Notes: generated by a model not told the origin, from the letters alone. A stretch of 64,000 nt of DNA from Saccharomonospora glauca K62 (GCF_000243395.2 NZ_CM001484.1:4357450-4421449); one strand, 5' to 3'; positions 37,514-49,394 are shown, counted from the stretch's first letter. A program made the numbers and translations.

Positions 37514-38233
37514 TTAGTCCCCCAGACCTTCCTCGGCCGAGGCGTCGGTGGCCGAGCCCTTCGACACCCCGCTCGCCAGGGGTGGTCGCACCACCTCGTC
37601 GTCGAACGGGTCCACGATGTCGGCGATCTCGCCGAGGTCCCGCAGCAGGCGCTCCAACCGCGACGGACCCACGTTCGGCGCGACGCTGGCGAGCACCCAC
37701 TCGCCCTCCAGCCACGCCACGCCGACGTCTCCGCCCAACGCGTCCGCGGCGTCCACGAGGTCCTGGCTGATCAGCGCGCGTGCCGCGGTGAGGTCGTCGG
37801 CGAACGCGTACCGCTGACCCACCGGCCCCAGCAACTCCGGCATCTCCGCCCGCTGGAACGGCACGCTCGCCAGCCACAGCTCCAGCAGCACCGGATGCAC
37901 CCGGTTGCAGCGCACGGCCACGATGACAGCGGGAATGACGTTGTCGGCCTCGATGTCGAACACGAACACCGGACGACGGCCGTCGGAGGTGAACGTGGAA
38001 CCCGCGACGACGTTCACGGCGCTCTCCGCGCCGAAGTAGCCGATCGCGCCACCCGTCCACTGGCGAGGCAGGCGCTCGTCCTCCTCGACGTACTGCCAGC
38101 CCCGCAGCTCCGCCCAGCGTGCGCGCTCGCGGTTACGTGAACTCTCCCGTGCCCGGTCGGCGGTCAACAGGGCGAGCCCGGCCACCGCGGCGACGGCGGC
38201 GATGACAAACCAGATCCACGCTGGAATACCCAC
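37514..38233 (-). CDS. Membrane-anchored hypothetical protein (Rv0383c-like)
   Basis: This 239-residue protein has an N-terminal membrane helix (IWFVIAAVAAVAGLALLT) that may serve as an uncleaved signal. A soluble domain follows with RGWQYVEEDERLPRQW, FVFDIEADNVIPAVIVAVR and PNVGPSRLERLLRDLGEI. Its position next to clpB matches Rv0383c, a conserved protein of unknown role. The gene ends just before the hypothetical acidic protein on the other strand and starts 20 bp from the clpB terminator. Confidence 0.72.
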   Translation of the reverse strand: MGIPAWIWFVIAAVAAVAGLALLTADRARESSRNRERARWAELRGWQYVEEDERLPRQWTGGAIGYFGAESAVNVVAGSTFTSDGRRPVFVFDIEADNVIPAVIVAVRCNRVHPVLLELWLASVPFQRAEMPELLGPVGQRYAFADDLTAARALISQDLVDAADALGGDVGVAWLEGEWVLASVAPNVGPSRLERLLRDLGEIADIVDPFDDEVVRPPLASGVSKGSATDASAEEGLGD

Positions 38234-38252
38234 GGCGATACAGGGTAGCCGT

Positions 38253-38284
38253 CACGGCCCGCCGACCAAGATCAGCGGGCCGTG
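38253..38284 (-). terminator. Terminator after clpB
   Basis: CACGGCCCGC (38253-38262) and GCGGGCCGTG (38275-38284) form a perfect 10-bp stem with a 12-nt loop, 30 bp beyond the clpB stop. Confidence 0.8.
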
Positions 38285-38313
38285 TCGGACTTACTCGTTC
38301 GGAGCATTTTCGA

Positions 38314-40920
38314 TCATTCGACGCGGGAGACGAGCAACACGTCGTCGGCGGTTTCGAGCGCAGGCGTGTCGACCCGCACCCGGTCGCCGTCGTGGATCTC
38401 CCCCGCCAGCAGTTTCTTCGCCAGTTGGTCGCCGATCGCCGACTGCACCAGCCTGCGCAGCGGCCGGGCGCCGTAGATCGGGTCGTACCCGTTGATCGCC
38501 AGCCACTCCCGCGCGGCGGGCGTGACCTCAAGCGTGAGCCTCCGCTGCGACAACCGCTTGGCGAGCCGCTCCACCTGGATGTCCACGATCGCGCCGAGCT
38601 GCTCGGTGTCGAGCGCGCCGAACACGACGATGTCGTCGAGCCGGTTGAGGAACTCCGGCTTGAAGTGCTGCTGTACCACGGCCATGACCGAGTCCTTGCG
38701 CTGGGACTCCGACAGCGTCGGGTCGGCGATGGCCTGCGAACCGAGGTTCGAGGTCAGCACCAGGATGGTGTTGCGGAAGTCCACCGTGCGGCCCTGGCCG
38801 TCGGTGAGCCTGCCGTCGTCGAGCACCTGCAACAACACGTCGAACACGTCCGGGTGGGCTTTTTCGACCTCGTCGAGCAGCACCACCGAGTACGGGCGCC
38901 GCCGAACCGACTCGGTGAGCTGTCCACCCTGGTCGTAGCCCACGTAACCGGGGGGCGCGCCCACGAGCCGAGCCACCGAGTGCTTCTCGCTGTACTCGCT
39001 CATGTCGATGCGCAGGATGGCCCGCTCGTCGTCGAAGAGGAATTCCGCGAGCGCCTTCGCCAGCTCGGTCTTGCCGACGCCCGTCGGGCCGAGGAACAAG
39101 AACGACCCCGTGGGCCGGTCCGGGTCGGCCACTCCCGCGCGGGCACGCCGCACCGCGTCGGACACCACCCGCACGGCGTCGGGTTGACCGACCACGCGCC
39201 GGGTGAGCTCCTCCTCCATCCGCAGCAGCTTGCCGCTTTCGCCCTCCAGGAGCCGACCGGCGGGGATTCCGGTCCAGGCGCTCACCACGTCGGCCACGTC
39301 GTCGGCACCGACCTCCTCCTTGAGCATCACGTCGGCGGCCTTCTCCTCGGTGGCGCGAGTGGCCTGCTCCAGTTCCTTCTCCAGCGCCGGGATCCGGCCG
39401 TACCGCAGCTCGGCGGCCCGACCGAGGTCGGCGTCGCGTTCGGCCCGGTCGGCCTCCCCGCGAAGTTGCTCCAGCTGCTCCTTCAGCTCGCGGACGCGTT
39501 CGATGGAGCCCTTCTCGTTCTGCCACCGCGCGGTCAGCGCGTTCAACTCCTCACGCCGTTCGGCCAACTCGGCGCGCAACGCCTCCAGGCGTTCCCGCGA
39601 GGCGGGGTCGTCCTCCTTGGACAGCGCCATCTCCTCGATCTCCATGCGCCGCACCGCGCGTTCGACCTCGTCGATCTCCACGGGGCGCGAGTCGATCTCC
39701 ATGCGCAGGCGGGAGGCCGCCTCGTCGATGAGGTCGATGGCCTTGTCGGGCAGGAACCGGGCCGTGATGTAGCGGTCGGACAGGGTGGCCGCCGCCACCA
39801 GTGCCGCGTCGGTGATGCGAACACCGTGGTGGACCTCGTACCGCTCCTTGAGGCCCCGCAGGATTCCCACGGCGTCCTCCACGGACGGCTCACCCACGAA
39901 CACCTGCTGGAAGCGCCGTTCCAGCGCGGCGTCCTTCTCGATGTGCTGGCGGTACTCGTCGAGCGTCGTGGCACCGACCATGCGCAGTTCACCGCGCGCC
40001 AGCATCGGTTTGATCATGTTGCCCGCGTCGAGCGAGGAGTCGCCGCCTCCGGCCGCGCCCGCACCGACGATCGTGTGCAGCTCGTCGATGAAGGTGACGA
40101 CCTGGCCGTCCGACTCCTTGATCTCCTTGAGAACCGCCTTCAACCGTTCCTCGAACTCACCGCGGTACTTGGCACCCGCCACCATCGAGCCGATGTCCAG
40201 GGACACCACGCGCTTGCCCCGCAGTGACTCGGGCACGTCGCCCGCGACGATGCGCTGGGCCAGCCCCTCCACGATCGCGGTCTTGCCGACGCCGGGCTCC
40301 CCGATGAGCACGGGGTTGTTCTTGGTCCGCCGCGACAGCACCTGCACGACCCGACGGATCTCGGCGTCCCTGCCGATCACGGGGTCCAGCTCGCCGGCCC
40401 TGGCACGCTCGGTGAGGTCGACGCCGTACTTTTCCAGCGCCTTGTAGGTGCCCTCGGGCTCGGGGGTCGTCACCCGCGCCGAACCGCGGACCTTGGTGAA
40501 CGCCTCTCGCAGTGCCTCCGGCGTGGCTCCGTGCCGTTTCAGCAGACTCGCCACGGGACCGCCCTCGGCGGCCAGACCGACGAGCACGTGTTCGGTGGAG
40601 ACGTACTCGTCACCCAACTCGGTGGCGAGCTTCTGGGCGTGGGTCAACGACTTCACGGCGTAGGTGTCGAGCTGCGGCGACGAGACGGTGGCCCCCGTCG
40701 CCGAGGGCAGCTTGGCCGTGATCGGCTCCAACTCCTTACGGACGACGCTCGCATCCGCCCCCACGGCCGCGAGCAGGGGGGAGGCCAGACCGTCACTTTG
40801 GGACAACAGCGCACCCAACAGGTGAGCGGGGGAGATCTCCGGGTTGCCCGCCATCGTGGCGGCCTGCGCCGCGGACGAGATCGCCTGCTGCGTCTTGGTG
40901 GTCGGGTTGAAAGCGTCCAT
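38314..40920 (-). CDS. clpB: ClpB disaggregase (Hsp100 chaperone)
   Basis: ClpB is a hexameric AAA+ machine that pulls polypeptides out of aggregates with DnaK-DnaJ-GrpE. The 868-residue protein has the N-terminal Clp repeat domain (1-145), AAA1 with Walker A GEPGVGKT (207-214) and Walker [12 protein letters not shown], the coiled-coil M domain (about 410-525, rich in Glu/Arg), and AAA2 with [14 protein letters not shown] and Walker [13 protein letters not shown]. All catalytic residues are present. A HAIR element 55 bp upstream indicates HspR repression. A perfect hairpin terminates it. Confidence 0.98.
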   Translation of the reverse strand: MDAFNPTTKTQQAISSAAQAATMAGNPEISPAHLLGALLSQSDGLASPLLAAVGADASVVRKELEPITAKLPSATGATVSSPQLDTYAVKSLTHAQKLATELGDEYVSTEHVLVGLAAEGGPVASLLKRHGATPEALREAFTKVRGSARVTTPEPEGTYKALEKYGVDLTERARAGELDPVIGRDAEIRRVVQVLSRRTKNNPVLIGEPGVGKTAIVEGLAQRIVAGDVPESLRGKRVVSLDIGSMVAGAKYRGEFEERLKAVLKEIKESDGQVVTFIDELHTIVGAGAAGGGDSSLDAGNMIKPMLARGELRMVGATTLDEYRQHIEKDAALERRFQQVFVGEPSVEDAVGILRGLKERYEVHHGVRITDAALVAAATLSDRYITARFLPDKAIDLIDEAASRLRMEIDSRPVEIDEVERAVRRMEIEEMALSKEDDPASRERLEALRAELAERREELNALTARWQNEKGSIERVRELKEQLEQLRGEADRAERDADLGRAAELRYGRIPALEKELEQATRATEEKAADVMLKEEVGADDVADVVSAWTGIPAGRLLEGESGKLLRMEEELTRRVVGQPDAVRVVSDAVRRARAGVADPDRPTGSFLFLGPTGVGKTELAKALAEFLFDDERAILRIDMSEYSEKHSVARLVGAPPGYVGYDQGGQLTESVRRRPYSVVLLDEVEKAHPDVFDVLLQVLDDGRLTDGQGRTVDFRNTILVLTSNLGSQAIADPTLSESQRKDSVMAVVQQHFKPEFLNRLDDIVVFGALDTEQLGAIVDIQVERLAKRLSQRRLTLEVTPAAREWLAINGYDPIYGARPLRRLVQSAIGDQLAKKLLAGEIHDGDRVRVDTPALETADDVLLVSRVE

Positions 40921-40974
40921 CCCTCACCTCTGATGTCTATGAACACCCTCTTCGACATCATTAACGTCAGGAAA

Positions 40975-40995
40975 GTTGAGTCTGTTCCACTCAAG
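40975..40995. promoter_or_regulatory. HAIR element (HspR operator) upstream of clpB
   Basis: GTTGAGT-N7-ACTCAAG matches the HspR consensus CTTGAGT-N7-ACTCAAG at all but one position. It lies 55 bp upstream of the clpB start. Confidence 0.88.
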
Positions 40996-41027
40996 TAGCC
41001 CTGATCGTGCAGTTTGGCGGTAACAAC

Positions 41028-41050
41028 GGGTAACAGATTCCTTGTTACCC
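41028..41050. promoter_or_regulatory. Inverted repeat upstream of the symporter gene
   Basis: GGGTAACA-N7-TGTTACCC is a perfect 8-bp inverted repeat ending 37 bp before the symporter ATG. It is a candidate operator; TTGTCA at 41051-41056 next to it resembles a -35 element. Confidence 0.45.
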
Positions 41051-41087
41051 TTGTCACAGACCACTCTTTCGGGGTCAACTACCGGCC

Positions 41088-42704
41088 ATGTCTGTGACTA
41101 TCAGCGCCGTCGCCTCGTTGAGCCCACAGGCCAACGAAGGGCTTCCGGTTCTCGCGGCCGAAGGGGGGACCCTCGGCTCCATCGAGGAATCGATCAACAA
41201 CATCTTCGACCCGCTCACCGAAGCACTGTCGGGCTTCGTCTTCGGAGAGATCACGGTCGGGAGCATCTCGTTCCCGTGGATCGTGGCCTGGCTGATCCTC
41301 GCCGCGACCGTCTTCACGATCTACTTCGGCTTCATCCAGTTCCGTAAATTCAAACTCGCCATCGACATCGTGCGTGGCAAGTACACCGACAAGTCCGACC
41401 CCGGCGAGATCAACCACTTCCAGGCCCTCGCCTCCGCCCTGTCGGGCACCGTGGGCCTCGGCAACATCGCCGGTGTCGCCGTCGCGGTCACCATCGGTGG
41501 CGCGGGCGCCACCTTCTGGATGATCGTCGCGGGCCTGCTCGGCATGTGCACGAAGTTCGTCGAGTGCACCCTGGGTGTGAAGTACCGCGAGGTGCACGAG
41601 GACGGCACAGTCTCCGGCGGCCCGATGTACTACCTGCGCAAGGGCCTCGCCGAACGCCTCGGCGGCTTCGGCGCCGGTCTGGGCAAGGTGCTCGCGGTGC
41701 TGGCCGCCCTCGGGCTGCTGTTCTTCGCCCTCTCGGGCGGCAATATGTTCCAGGCCAACCAGACGTTCGCGCAGCTCCGCAACGTCACCGGCGGCGAGGA
41801 CGGCTTCCTCGGTGGTCCGGGAGCGGCGCTGATCTTCGGCATCGTCCTCGCGATCGTGGTCGGGCTGGTGATCATCGGCGGCATCAAGTCGATCGGCGCG
41901 GTCACGAGTCGACTCGTGCCCGCGATGGCGATCGTCTACATAGCCGCCTGCCTCCTCGTCATCTTCGTCAACATCGACCAGGTGCCCGCCGCCTTCGGGG
42001 AGATCATCGGCGGCGCGTTCGCGCCCGAGGGCGTCGTCGGCGGCGCCATCGGCGCGCTGATCGTCGGTTTCCAGCGCTCGGCGTTCTCCAACGAAGCCGG
42101 CCTGGGCTCCGCGCCCATCGCGCACTCCGCGGTCAAGACCAAGAACCCCATCACCGAGGGCTACGTCGCGCTGCTGGAGCCGTTCATCGACACGGTGGTC
42201 GTCTGCACCATGACGGCGTTGACCATCGTCATCGCCTCGCCGCAGATGTGGCTCGACACCAAGGCGACCGTGTTCGCCGGTGGCCAGCCGCCGACCAACG
42301 AACAGGGCGTCACGATCACCTCCGAGGCGTTCGCGACGGTGCTGCCCTGGTTCCCGTACGTGCTGACGCTGGCGGTGGCGCTGTTCGCCCTGTCGACGCT
42401 GATCACCTGGGGCTACTACGGGCAGAAGGCGTGGTCGTTCCTGTTCGGCAAGTCGCGCCTCAGCGAGCGCGTCTACCAGGTGATCTTCTGTCTGTTCGTG
42501 GTCGCGGGCTCGGTGCTCTCGCTGGGCAGCGTGCTCGACTTCGCCGACGCCGTGCTGTTCCTGCTGGCCCTGTTCAACATCATCGGCCTGTACCTGCTGG
42601 TGCCGGTGGTGCGCAACGAGGTCAAGGACTTCGCCGCGAAACTGCGTTCGGGCGAGGTGAGGAGGCTGGACAAGGAGCCGGCAGCGGAGAAGGTCGAGAG
42701 CTGA
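41088..42704 (+). CDS. Alanine/glycine:cation symporter (AGCS family)
   Basis: This 538-residue integral membrane transporter takes up alanine, glycine or similar amino acids with Na+ or H+. There are about eleven helices, and family marks include ALASALSGTVGLGNIAGVAV (cited to 20 residues), GGPMYYLRKGL, FQRSAFSNEAGLGSAPIAHS and the C-terminal WGYYGQKAWSFLFG. The charged tail (RSGEVRRLDKEP) is cytoplasmic. It is divergent from clpB; an inverted repeat but no clear ribosome binding site precedes it. The gene has no transport partners nearby. Confidence 0.94.
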   Translation: MSVTISAVASLSPQANEGLPVLAAEGGTLGSIEESINNIFDPLTEALSGFVFGEITVGSISFPWIVAWLILAATVFTIYFGFIQFRKFKLAIDIVRGKYTDKSDPGEINHFQALASALSGTVGLGNIAGVAVAVTIGGAGATFWMIVAGLLGMCTKFVECTLGVKYREVHEDGTVSGGPMYYLRKGLAERLGGFGAGLGKVLAVLAALGLLFFALSGGNMFQANQTFAQLRNVTGGEDGFLGGPGAALIFGIVLAIVVGLVIIGGIKSIGAVTSRLVPAMAIVYIAACLLVIFVNIDQVPAAFGEIIGGAFAPEGVVGGAIGALIVGFQRSAFSNEAGLGSAPIAHSAVKTKNPITEGYVALLEPFIDTVVVCTMTALTIVIASPQMWLDTKATVFAGGQPPTNEQGVTITSEAFATVLPWFPYVLTLAVALFALSTLITWGYYGQKAWSFLFGKSRLSERVYQVIFCLFVVAGSVLSLGSVLDFADAVLFLLALFNIIGLYLLVPVVRNEVKDFAAKLRSGEVRRLDKEPAAEKVES

Positions 42705-42932
42705 CGGTCTCCGCTACCAGCTTGACGAGATCGGCCCCCGAAGGTGTCACCGGCTCACCGGCCACGACACCCGAGGGGGTCGACCCGTGCCGGGTCTTCC
42801 GTCCACCGACTGTCACGGGACTTCCGGCAGACTTACTGTTGTCGGCAACTCGTCGTGTGCGACAGAAGGAGCAGTGTGTTGCGTGGCAGTGCGTACCACT
42901 CGCGCTCGGCGCGGACGCTGTGAGGCGGACTG

Positions 42933-44114
42933 ATGACAGACGACCGGATCAGTCCCATTCCACAACTGGCCCTTCCTCGGGAAGCGCCCCCCGCCGTGAC
43001 CACCCTCGTCGAGAACATCGAGCGCAGCTGGCAACTGGTCCGGCCCTACCGCGCGGAGGTGGAACAGGAGTTCTACCGGCTCCTGTTCCACCTCTCACCG
43101 TCCGCGAGGGACTTCTTTCCCGTGAGCATGCAGGCCGAGGACGGGCGAGTGGTGCGAGCCCTGCTTCGCCTGCTACGGCTCGTGCACCGACCCGACGACC
43201 TGGTGCCCGTCCTACGCCAGCTCGGCAGGGACCACCGCAAGTTCGGGCTGGCGCCCGCGCACTACGAGGCCGCGGGCACCGCGTTGCTCGGCGCGCTCAA
43301 GCACTGCCTGGGTCCGGCCTGGACCACGGAGGTGGAGCGGGCCTGGGCAGAGGCCTACACGCTCGTGGCGAGGGCCATGCAGGAAGCGGCGGCCGAGGCC
43401 GAGGGCGTCGAACCGCCGTACTGGGTGGGAACCGTGGCCGAACACCACCGGCTCAGTTGGGACCTCGCGCTGGTACGGGTCGAGTTGGAAGAGCCCCTTC
43501 CGTACCGCGCGGGACAGTACGTCAGCGTCGAGATTCCGCAACGGCCCCGCCTGTGGCGAGCGCTCTCGCCCGCCAACGCCCCGAGGGCGGACGGCTCGTT
43601 GGAGTTCCACGTGCGTGCCGTCGAGGGCGGCTGGGTCTCACGCGCCATCGTGGGACACACCCAGCCCGGTGACGTGTGGACGTTCGGCGCCCCGATGGGC
43701 CGCATGAGTGTCGATCGCGAGTCGGGACGGCCGGTGCTCATGGTCGCGGGCGGAACGGGCATCGCACCGCTCCAGGCGATCCTCGACGACCTGGGGCGCT
43801 GGGTCGAGAACCCCCGGACCACACTGCTCTACGGCGCCCGGCACTGGGACGACCTCTACGCGCTGGACCAGCTCTACTCGTTCTCCACCAGCAACCCCTG
43901 GCTGACCGTGTGGCCGGTGGTGGAGGACGCCTCCTCCGCCCCGGACGTCGAGCAGGGCACCTTGGCCGAGGCCGTGAGCCGCTGGGGGCCGTGGGAGGAC
44001 CACGACATCCTGGTGTCCGGCCCGCCCGCCATGATCGAGGCCACCGTGACCGCGCTCCTGCGGGCGGGCACACACCCGAGTCAGATCTGCTACGACCCGT
44101 TCCTCACCGGGTGA
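42933..44114 (+). CDS. Flavohemoglobin-like globin-reductase
   Basis: This 393-residue two-domain protein has a globin (about 20-155) with the CD-corner Phe in ARDFFPVS and the proximal His in GRDHRKFG (His101). A ferredoxin-reductase-like FAD/NAD module follows: YRAGQYVSVE and RPRLWRALSPAN for FAD, GGTGIAPL (273-280) for NAD, and a C-terminal YDPFLTG. Flavohemoglobins oxidise nitric oxide to nitrate with O2 and NAD(P)H. In the FAD motif the usual RxYS is RALS, so the Tyr is replaced. It sits between the symporter and hspR, converging on hspR. Confidence 0.88.
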   Translation: MTDDRISPIPQLALPREAPPAVTTLVENIERSWQLVRPYRAEVEQEFYRLLFHLSPSARDFFPVSMQAEDGRVVRALLRLLRLVHRPDDLVPVLRQLGRDHRKFGLAPAHYEAAGTALLGALKHCLGPAWTTEVERAWAEAYTLVARAMQEAAAEAEGVEPPYWVGTVAEHHRLSWDLALVRVELEEPLPYRAGQYVSVEIPQRPRLWRALSPANAPRADGSLEFHVRAVEGGWVSRAIVGHTQPGDVWTFGAPMGRMSVDRESGRPVLMVAGGTGIAPLQAILDDLGRWVENPRTTLLYGARHWDDLYALDQLYSFSTSNPWLTVWPVVEDASSAPDVEQGTLAEAVSRWGPWEDHDILVSGPPAMIEATVTALLRAGTHPSQICYDPFLTG

Positions 44115-44124
44115 GCGGACGTCC

Positions 44125-44568
44125 TCACGGCTGCTGTCCGGGACGCCACACCACCAGCGCGTTCTGCCTGCGGGCGGGAACGAGTTCCCTCCGGTAGGAG
44201 GCGTGCACGGCGGCGGCGGCCTGTTCCGCCGCCGCGTAGGCAGCGGCGAGCTCCTCGGTCAGCTCGGCGACCCGCTGCCGCAACTCGCCGACCTCGTTCT
44301 CCAGCTCGATGATGCGCTTGATCCCGGCGAGGTTGACGCCCTCCTCCTGCGACAGTCGCTGCACCTCTCGGAGTTGGGCGATGTCGCGCAGGGAGTAACG
44401 ACGTCCGCCTCCGGCCGCCCGGCCCGGACTGACCAGCCCCAGCCTGTCGTACGACCGAAGCGTCTGGGCGTGCAGCCCCGACAACTGCGCCGCCACCGAG
44501 ATGACGAAGACCGGCGTGTCCTCGTCAGCCCCGTGCGGCAACCCGATGGATGGACCGGAACCGAACAT
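44125..44568 (-). CDS. hspR: HspR heat-shock repressor (MerR family)
   Basis: HspR represses the dnaK operon and clpB by binding HAIR sites, using DnaK as corepressor. The 147-residue protein has a MerR helix-turn-helix and wing (VISVAAQLSGLHAQTLRSYD; GRRYSLRDIAQLREVQRLSQ) and a coiled coil (ELENEVGELRQRVAELTEEL), and ends with a hydrophobic NALVVWRPGQQ tail as in other HspR proteins. It is the last gene of dnaK-grpE-dnaJ-hspR, starting 7 bp after dnaJ. All three target sites are in this window. Confidence 0.95.
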   Translation of the reverse strand: MFGSGPSIGLPHGADEDTPVFVISVAAQLSGLHAQTLRSYDRLGLVSPGRAAGGGRRYSLRDIAQLREVQRLSQEEGVNLAGIKRIIELENEVGELRQRVAELTEELAAAYAAAEQAAAAVHASYRRELVPARRQNALVVWRPGQQP

Positions 44569-44575
44569 CGGAGCC

Positions 44576-45742
44576 TCACTCCCTGTCTCGCAACAGTGCG
44601 GTGATCTCCGGCCGCGGGTCGTGCTTCGCGACCGCCTCGGCATAGTCTCGCAGGGCCCGCGCCGCCTGGTCATCCAGTTTGGAGGGCACCACGACCTGCA
44701 AGGTGACGAGAAGGTCGCCTTGCGTGCCGTCCCGTTTGGTGATGCCCTTGCCTCGCACCCGCAACACTCGGCCGCTGGCGGTGCCGGGCGGAATCCTCAC
44801 CGTGACCTTCGAGTCCAACGTCGGCACGGTGACGGTCGCTCCCAACGCGAGTTCGGAGAAATCCACCGGCAACGTGATGGTCAAGTCGTTGCCCGAGCGC
44901 CCGAACAGCGGGTGCGGGTTGACGTGCACGCGCACGTACAGGTCCCCAGCCGGGGCTCCCCCACGACCCGGCTCACCCTGGCCCGCCAGTCGGATGCGTT
45001 GGTTGTCGTCCACGCCGGCGGGCACGCGCACCGTCAGCGTTCGAGTACGGGTGCTGACTCCCTCGCCCCCGCACTCGGGGCACGGGTCGTCGATCACCGT
45101 GCCCCGACCGCGGCACTCACGGCACGGCTCGGAGAACGCGAAGGCGCCCTGGCTGCGGTTCACCAGCCCGACGCCACCGCAGACCGGACACGTCCTCGGC
45201 TGCGTACCCGGCCGTGCGCCGTTGCCGCCGCACGTCCCGCACTTCGCGGGACTGGACAACCGCAACGGCAGTGTGGCGCCCCGTACCGCCTCGACGAAGT
45301 CGATACGGACGTCGGTCTCAACATCGGCCCCGCGCTGCCCTCGGCTCGCCGTCGCGGTACCGCCTCGACGGCCGAACAGGTTGCCGAGCATGTCGCCGAG
45401 ACCGCCGAAGCCTCCCGCGGCCGAACCGAAGATGTCGCCGAGGTTGACTCCACCGGCGCCACCGGCGCCGCCGCCGGGGAAGCCGAAACCGCCGGCCCCA
45501 CCGGAGCCGAACAGCCTACGGGCCTCGTCGTACTCCTTGCGCTTCTCCGGGTCCGACAGCACACCGTAGGCCTCGGAGACGGCCTTGAACTTCTTCTCCG
45601 CCTCGGCGTTTCCGGGGTTGGCGTCCGGGTGGTTCTCCCTGGCGAGCTTGCGGTACGCCTTCTTGATCTCGTCGGCCGAGGCATCGGGGGAGACGCCCAA
45701 TTCGCGGTAGAAGTCCTTACCGAGCCACTCCCTGGCGCTCAT
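44576..45742 (-). CDS. dnaJ: DnaJ co-chaperone
   Basis: DnaJ delivers unfolded clients to DnaK and stimulates its ATPase. The 388-residue protein has the J domain with HPD in [11 protein letters not shown], a Gly/Phe-rich segment ([14 protein letters not shown]), four zinc-finger repeats ([32 protein letters not shown]) and the C-terminal client-binding domain. The operon position and the J-domain start [16 protein letters not shown] suit DnaJ1. It starts 27 bp after grpE. Confidence 0.97.
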   Translation of the reverse strand: MSAREWLGKDFYRELGVSPDASADEIKKAYRKLARENHPDANPGNAEAEKKFKAVSEAYGVLSDPEKRKEYDEARRLFGSGGAGGFGFPGGGAGGAGGVNLGDIFGSAAGGFGGLGDMLGNLFGRRGGTATASRGQRGADVETDVRIDFVEAVRGATLPLRLSSPAKCGTCGGNGARPGTQPRTCPVCGGVGLVNRSQGAFAFSEPCRECRGRGTVIDDPCPECGGEGVSTRTRTLTVRVPAGVDDNQRIRLAGQGEPGRGGAPAGDLYVRVHVNPHPLFGRSGNDLTITLPVDFSELALGATVTVPTLDSKVTVRIPPGTASGRVLRVRGKGITKRDGTQGDLLVTLQVVVPSKLDDQAARALRDYAEAVAKHDPRPEITALLRDRE

Positions 45743-45769
45743 CAGGCGTCCCCTCCCTTCGCCGTCGTG

Positions 45770-46539
45770 TCAGCGCGCGTTCTCATCAGAGTTGTCGGCC
45801 GTCGCCTCGCCGCCCTCCGACGCGTCGGCCTTGTCCTCGTCACCCGACTTCTCACCCTCGGTCTCGCCCGTGGTGTTCGCAGGCGCGGGTTCGTGGTCGG
45901 TGACACCCACGAGAGCCGCTCGCAGCACGCGGTCACCGAACCGGTAACCGCGCCGCAGGACGGTGGTCACCGTGGGACCGTCCACATCGGGCGAGGTGTC
46001 GTGCTGAACGGCCTCGTGGATCATCGGGTCGAACTCGTCGCCCTCCTTGGCGAAGGGTTCGAGTCCGGCCTTCTCCAGCACACCGACCAACTTGTCCGCC
46101 ACGGCCTTGAACGCACCCGTGAGATCACCGTGGGCCTCGGCACGCTCCAGGTCGTCGAGCAGCGGGAGCAGGTCGCTTGCCAGAGCGGCCTTGCCGCTCT
46201 CCGCCAGACCGTCGCGCTCGCGCTCGACGCGCCTGCGGTAGTTGGCGTACTCCGCCTGCACACGCTGCAGGTCGGCGGTGCGCTCCTCCAGCTGCTTCTC
46301 CAGCTCCCGCTGCGCTTCGGACGCCTCGGTGCCGGTGGCCTCGTCGTCGGAGGCGGCGGTGGGCTCGGGGGTGTCCGCCCGCGCGGCTTCCGCGGCGGGC
46401 ACCTCCTGAGCCTCCTCCGTAACAGCCTCGGCACCGGCCCGGGCACGCGGCTCACCGGTCTCGGGATCGATTTTTCGACGGTCCCGCACGATCACCGGCT
46501 CCTGTTCCCGTTCGTCGGCTCGTTCGGACTGGCGCTCGG

Positions 46540-46543
<4 letters not shown>
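45770..46543 (-). CDS. grpE: GrpE nucleotide-exchange factor
   Basis: GrpE releases ADP from DnaK. At 257 residues it is longer than the usual 180-220: the first 85 residues are disordered and charged, and there is an acidic Asp/Glu/Ala-rich tail after the core. The core has a long coiled coil ([20 protein letters not shown]) and the family signature [20 protein letters not shown] with [14 protein letters not shown] 46543 overlaps the dnaK stop as GTGA. Acidic tails of this kind are seen in other actinobacterial GrpE proteins. Confidence 0.96.
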
Positions 46544-48405
<1,862 letters not shown>

Positions 48406-48467
48406 GGTGTCTTTCCCTCCTGCTTAATGCTGCCTGGGGCTGCATGAGCAAGCTGCTCATCAGCAAA

Positions 48468-48488
48468 CTTGAGTGGGGCTCACTCAAG
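48468..48488. promoter_or_regulatory. HAIR element 1 upstream of dnaK (perfect)
   Basis: CTTGAGT-N7-ACTCAAG matches the HspR consensus exactly. It lies immediately downstream of the dnaK -10, so it would cover the transcription start. Confidence 0.94.
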
Positions 48489-48517
48489 TTTTATCCGGAC
48501 GAGGTCTGCGTAGTCAA
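48488..48517 (-). promoter_or_regulatory. dnaK operon promoter
   Basis: On the minus strand TTGACT (48517-48512) and TAAAAC (48493-48488), 18 nt apart, form a vegetative-type promoter sandwiched between two HAIR elements. Confidence 0.75.
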
Positions 48518-48523
48518 TCCGGA

Positions 48524-48544
48524 GTTGAGTGCCCCGCACTCAAG
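48524..48544. promoter_or_regulatory. HAIR element 2 upstream of dnaK
   Basis: GTTGAGT-N7-ACTCAAG, one mismatch from consensus, lies just upstream of the dnaK -35. Together with the first site it brackets the promoter. The rest of the 380-bp gap up to the PEBP start shows only a small CGGGG/CCCCG hairpin near 48697. Confidence 0.88.
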
Positions 48545-48786
48545 GTTCCTGCCTGTCCCAACGACAGACCCGTGCTCGATGTTCCCGCACCCGGAAATTC
48601 CGACGCCTCGCGTGGTCGGGCCGCCGCCGGAAGGATCGACAGTGCCGGAACCCGGCCCGACTTCGACGGTAGGCGCGACGACGCCCGGAAACATCGGGGG
48701 AAAACCCCGGCCTTACCCCGGAATGCCCCTACCACGAGTCACTAGCCTGGTCCCAGCCCATATCGCTTCGAGAACTGGAGGACCGT

Positions 48787-49335
48787 ATGACCCGAGCCGG
48801 CTCGGCTCCGAACCCGTACGACGCCTTACCACCCGTCCCCTCGTTCACCCTGCGCAGCGACGACGTGGCCGACGGCGAGACCCTGCCCGTGCCGCACCGC
48901 AGCGGCAAGATGGGCGCGGGCGGTGAGGACCGTTCGCCCCACCTGGCATGGGAAGGCTTCCCCGAGGGCACGAAGAGCTTCGCGGTGACCTGCTTCGACC
49001 CCGACGCGCCCACGGGAAGCGGGTTCTGGCACTGGGCGGTCTTCAACATCCCCGCGACGGTCACCGAACTCAAGTCCGGTGCCGGTGACGAGCAGGGCTC
49101 CGGCCTGCCCGCGGGAGCCCGCACGCTGAAGGGCGACAGCGGCGCCCGCCAGTACGTCGGAGCGGCTCCGCCTCCGGGACACGGCCCCCACCGCTACATC
49201 TTCGCGGTGCACGCGCTCGACGTGGAGTCGCTGGACGTGCCCGAGGACGCCACTCCGGCGTTCCTCGGCTTCAACATGTTCGGGCACACCCTCGCCCGCG
49301 CCACGCTCACCCCGATCTACGAAAACGAGGGCTGA
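48787..49335 (+). CDS. YbhB/YbcL-type PEBP (Raf-kinase-inhibitor-like) protein
   Basis: This 182-residue phosphatidylethanolamine-binding-protein-like fold has [20 protein letters not shown], the [20 protein letters not shown] segment (cited to 20 residues) with the ligand-pocket DPDAP and HW, and [17 protein letters not shown]. The bacterial family is cytosolic or periplasmic with unclear ligand; Mycobacterium has a similar protein. The ATG at 48787 has CTGGAGG seven nt upstream. It is divergent from dnaK and ends in a 15-bp terminator. Confidence 0.9.
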   Translation: MTRAGSAPNPYDALPPVPSFTLRSDDVADGETLPVPHRSGKMGAGGEDRSPHLAWEGFPEGTKSFAVTCFDPDAPTGSGFWHWAVFNIPATVTELKSGAGDEQGSGLPAGARTLKGDSGARQYVGAAPPPGHGPHRYIFAVHALDVESLDVPEDATPAFLGFNMFGHTLARATLTPIYENEG

Positions 49336-49348
49336 GCGGTCGAGGACC

Positions 49349-49394
49349 GGTTTTCCCCGCCGACGCCGACGCGCGGCGCTCGGCGGGGAAAACC
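49349..49394 (+). terminator. Terminator after the PEBP gene
   Basis: GGTTTTCCCCGCCGA (49349-49363) and its exact complement (49380-49394) form a 15-bp stem with a 16-nt loop. Confidence 0.85.

Noticed and set aside
38392-40227. Long open frame antisense to clpB
   Set aside because: High third-position GC opens the opposite strand of conserved genes. The translation is His/Arg/Gln-rich with no motif, and clpB is certain.
41020-41087. Riboswitch upstream of the amino-acid symporter (glycine or c-di-AMP type)
   Set aside because: The leader is only about 60 nt and has one inverted repeat; none of the conserved aptamer cores is visible.
41546-43672. Long frame across the symporter and flavohemoglobin genes
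   Set aside because: It is frame-shifted against two clearly recognisable proteins and is Arg-rich without motifs.
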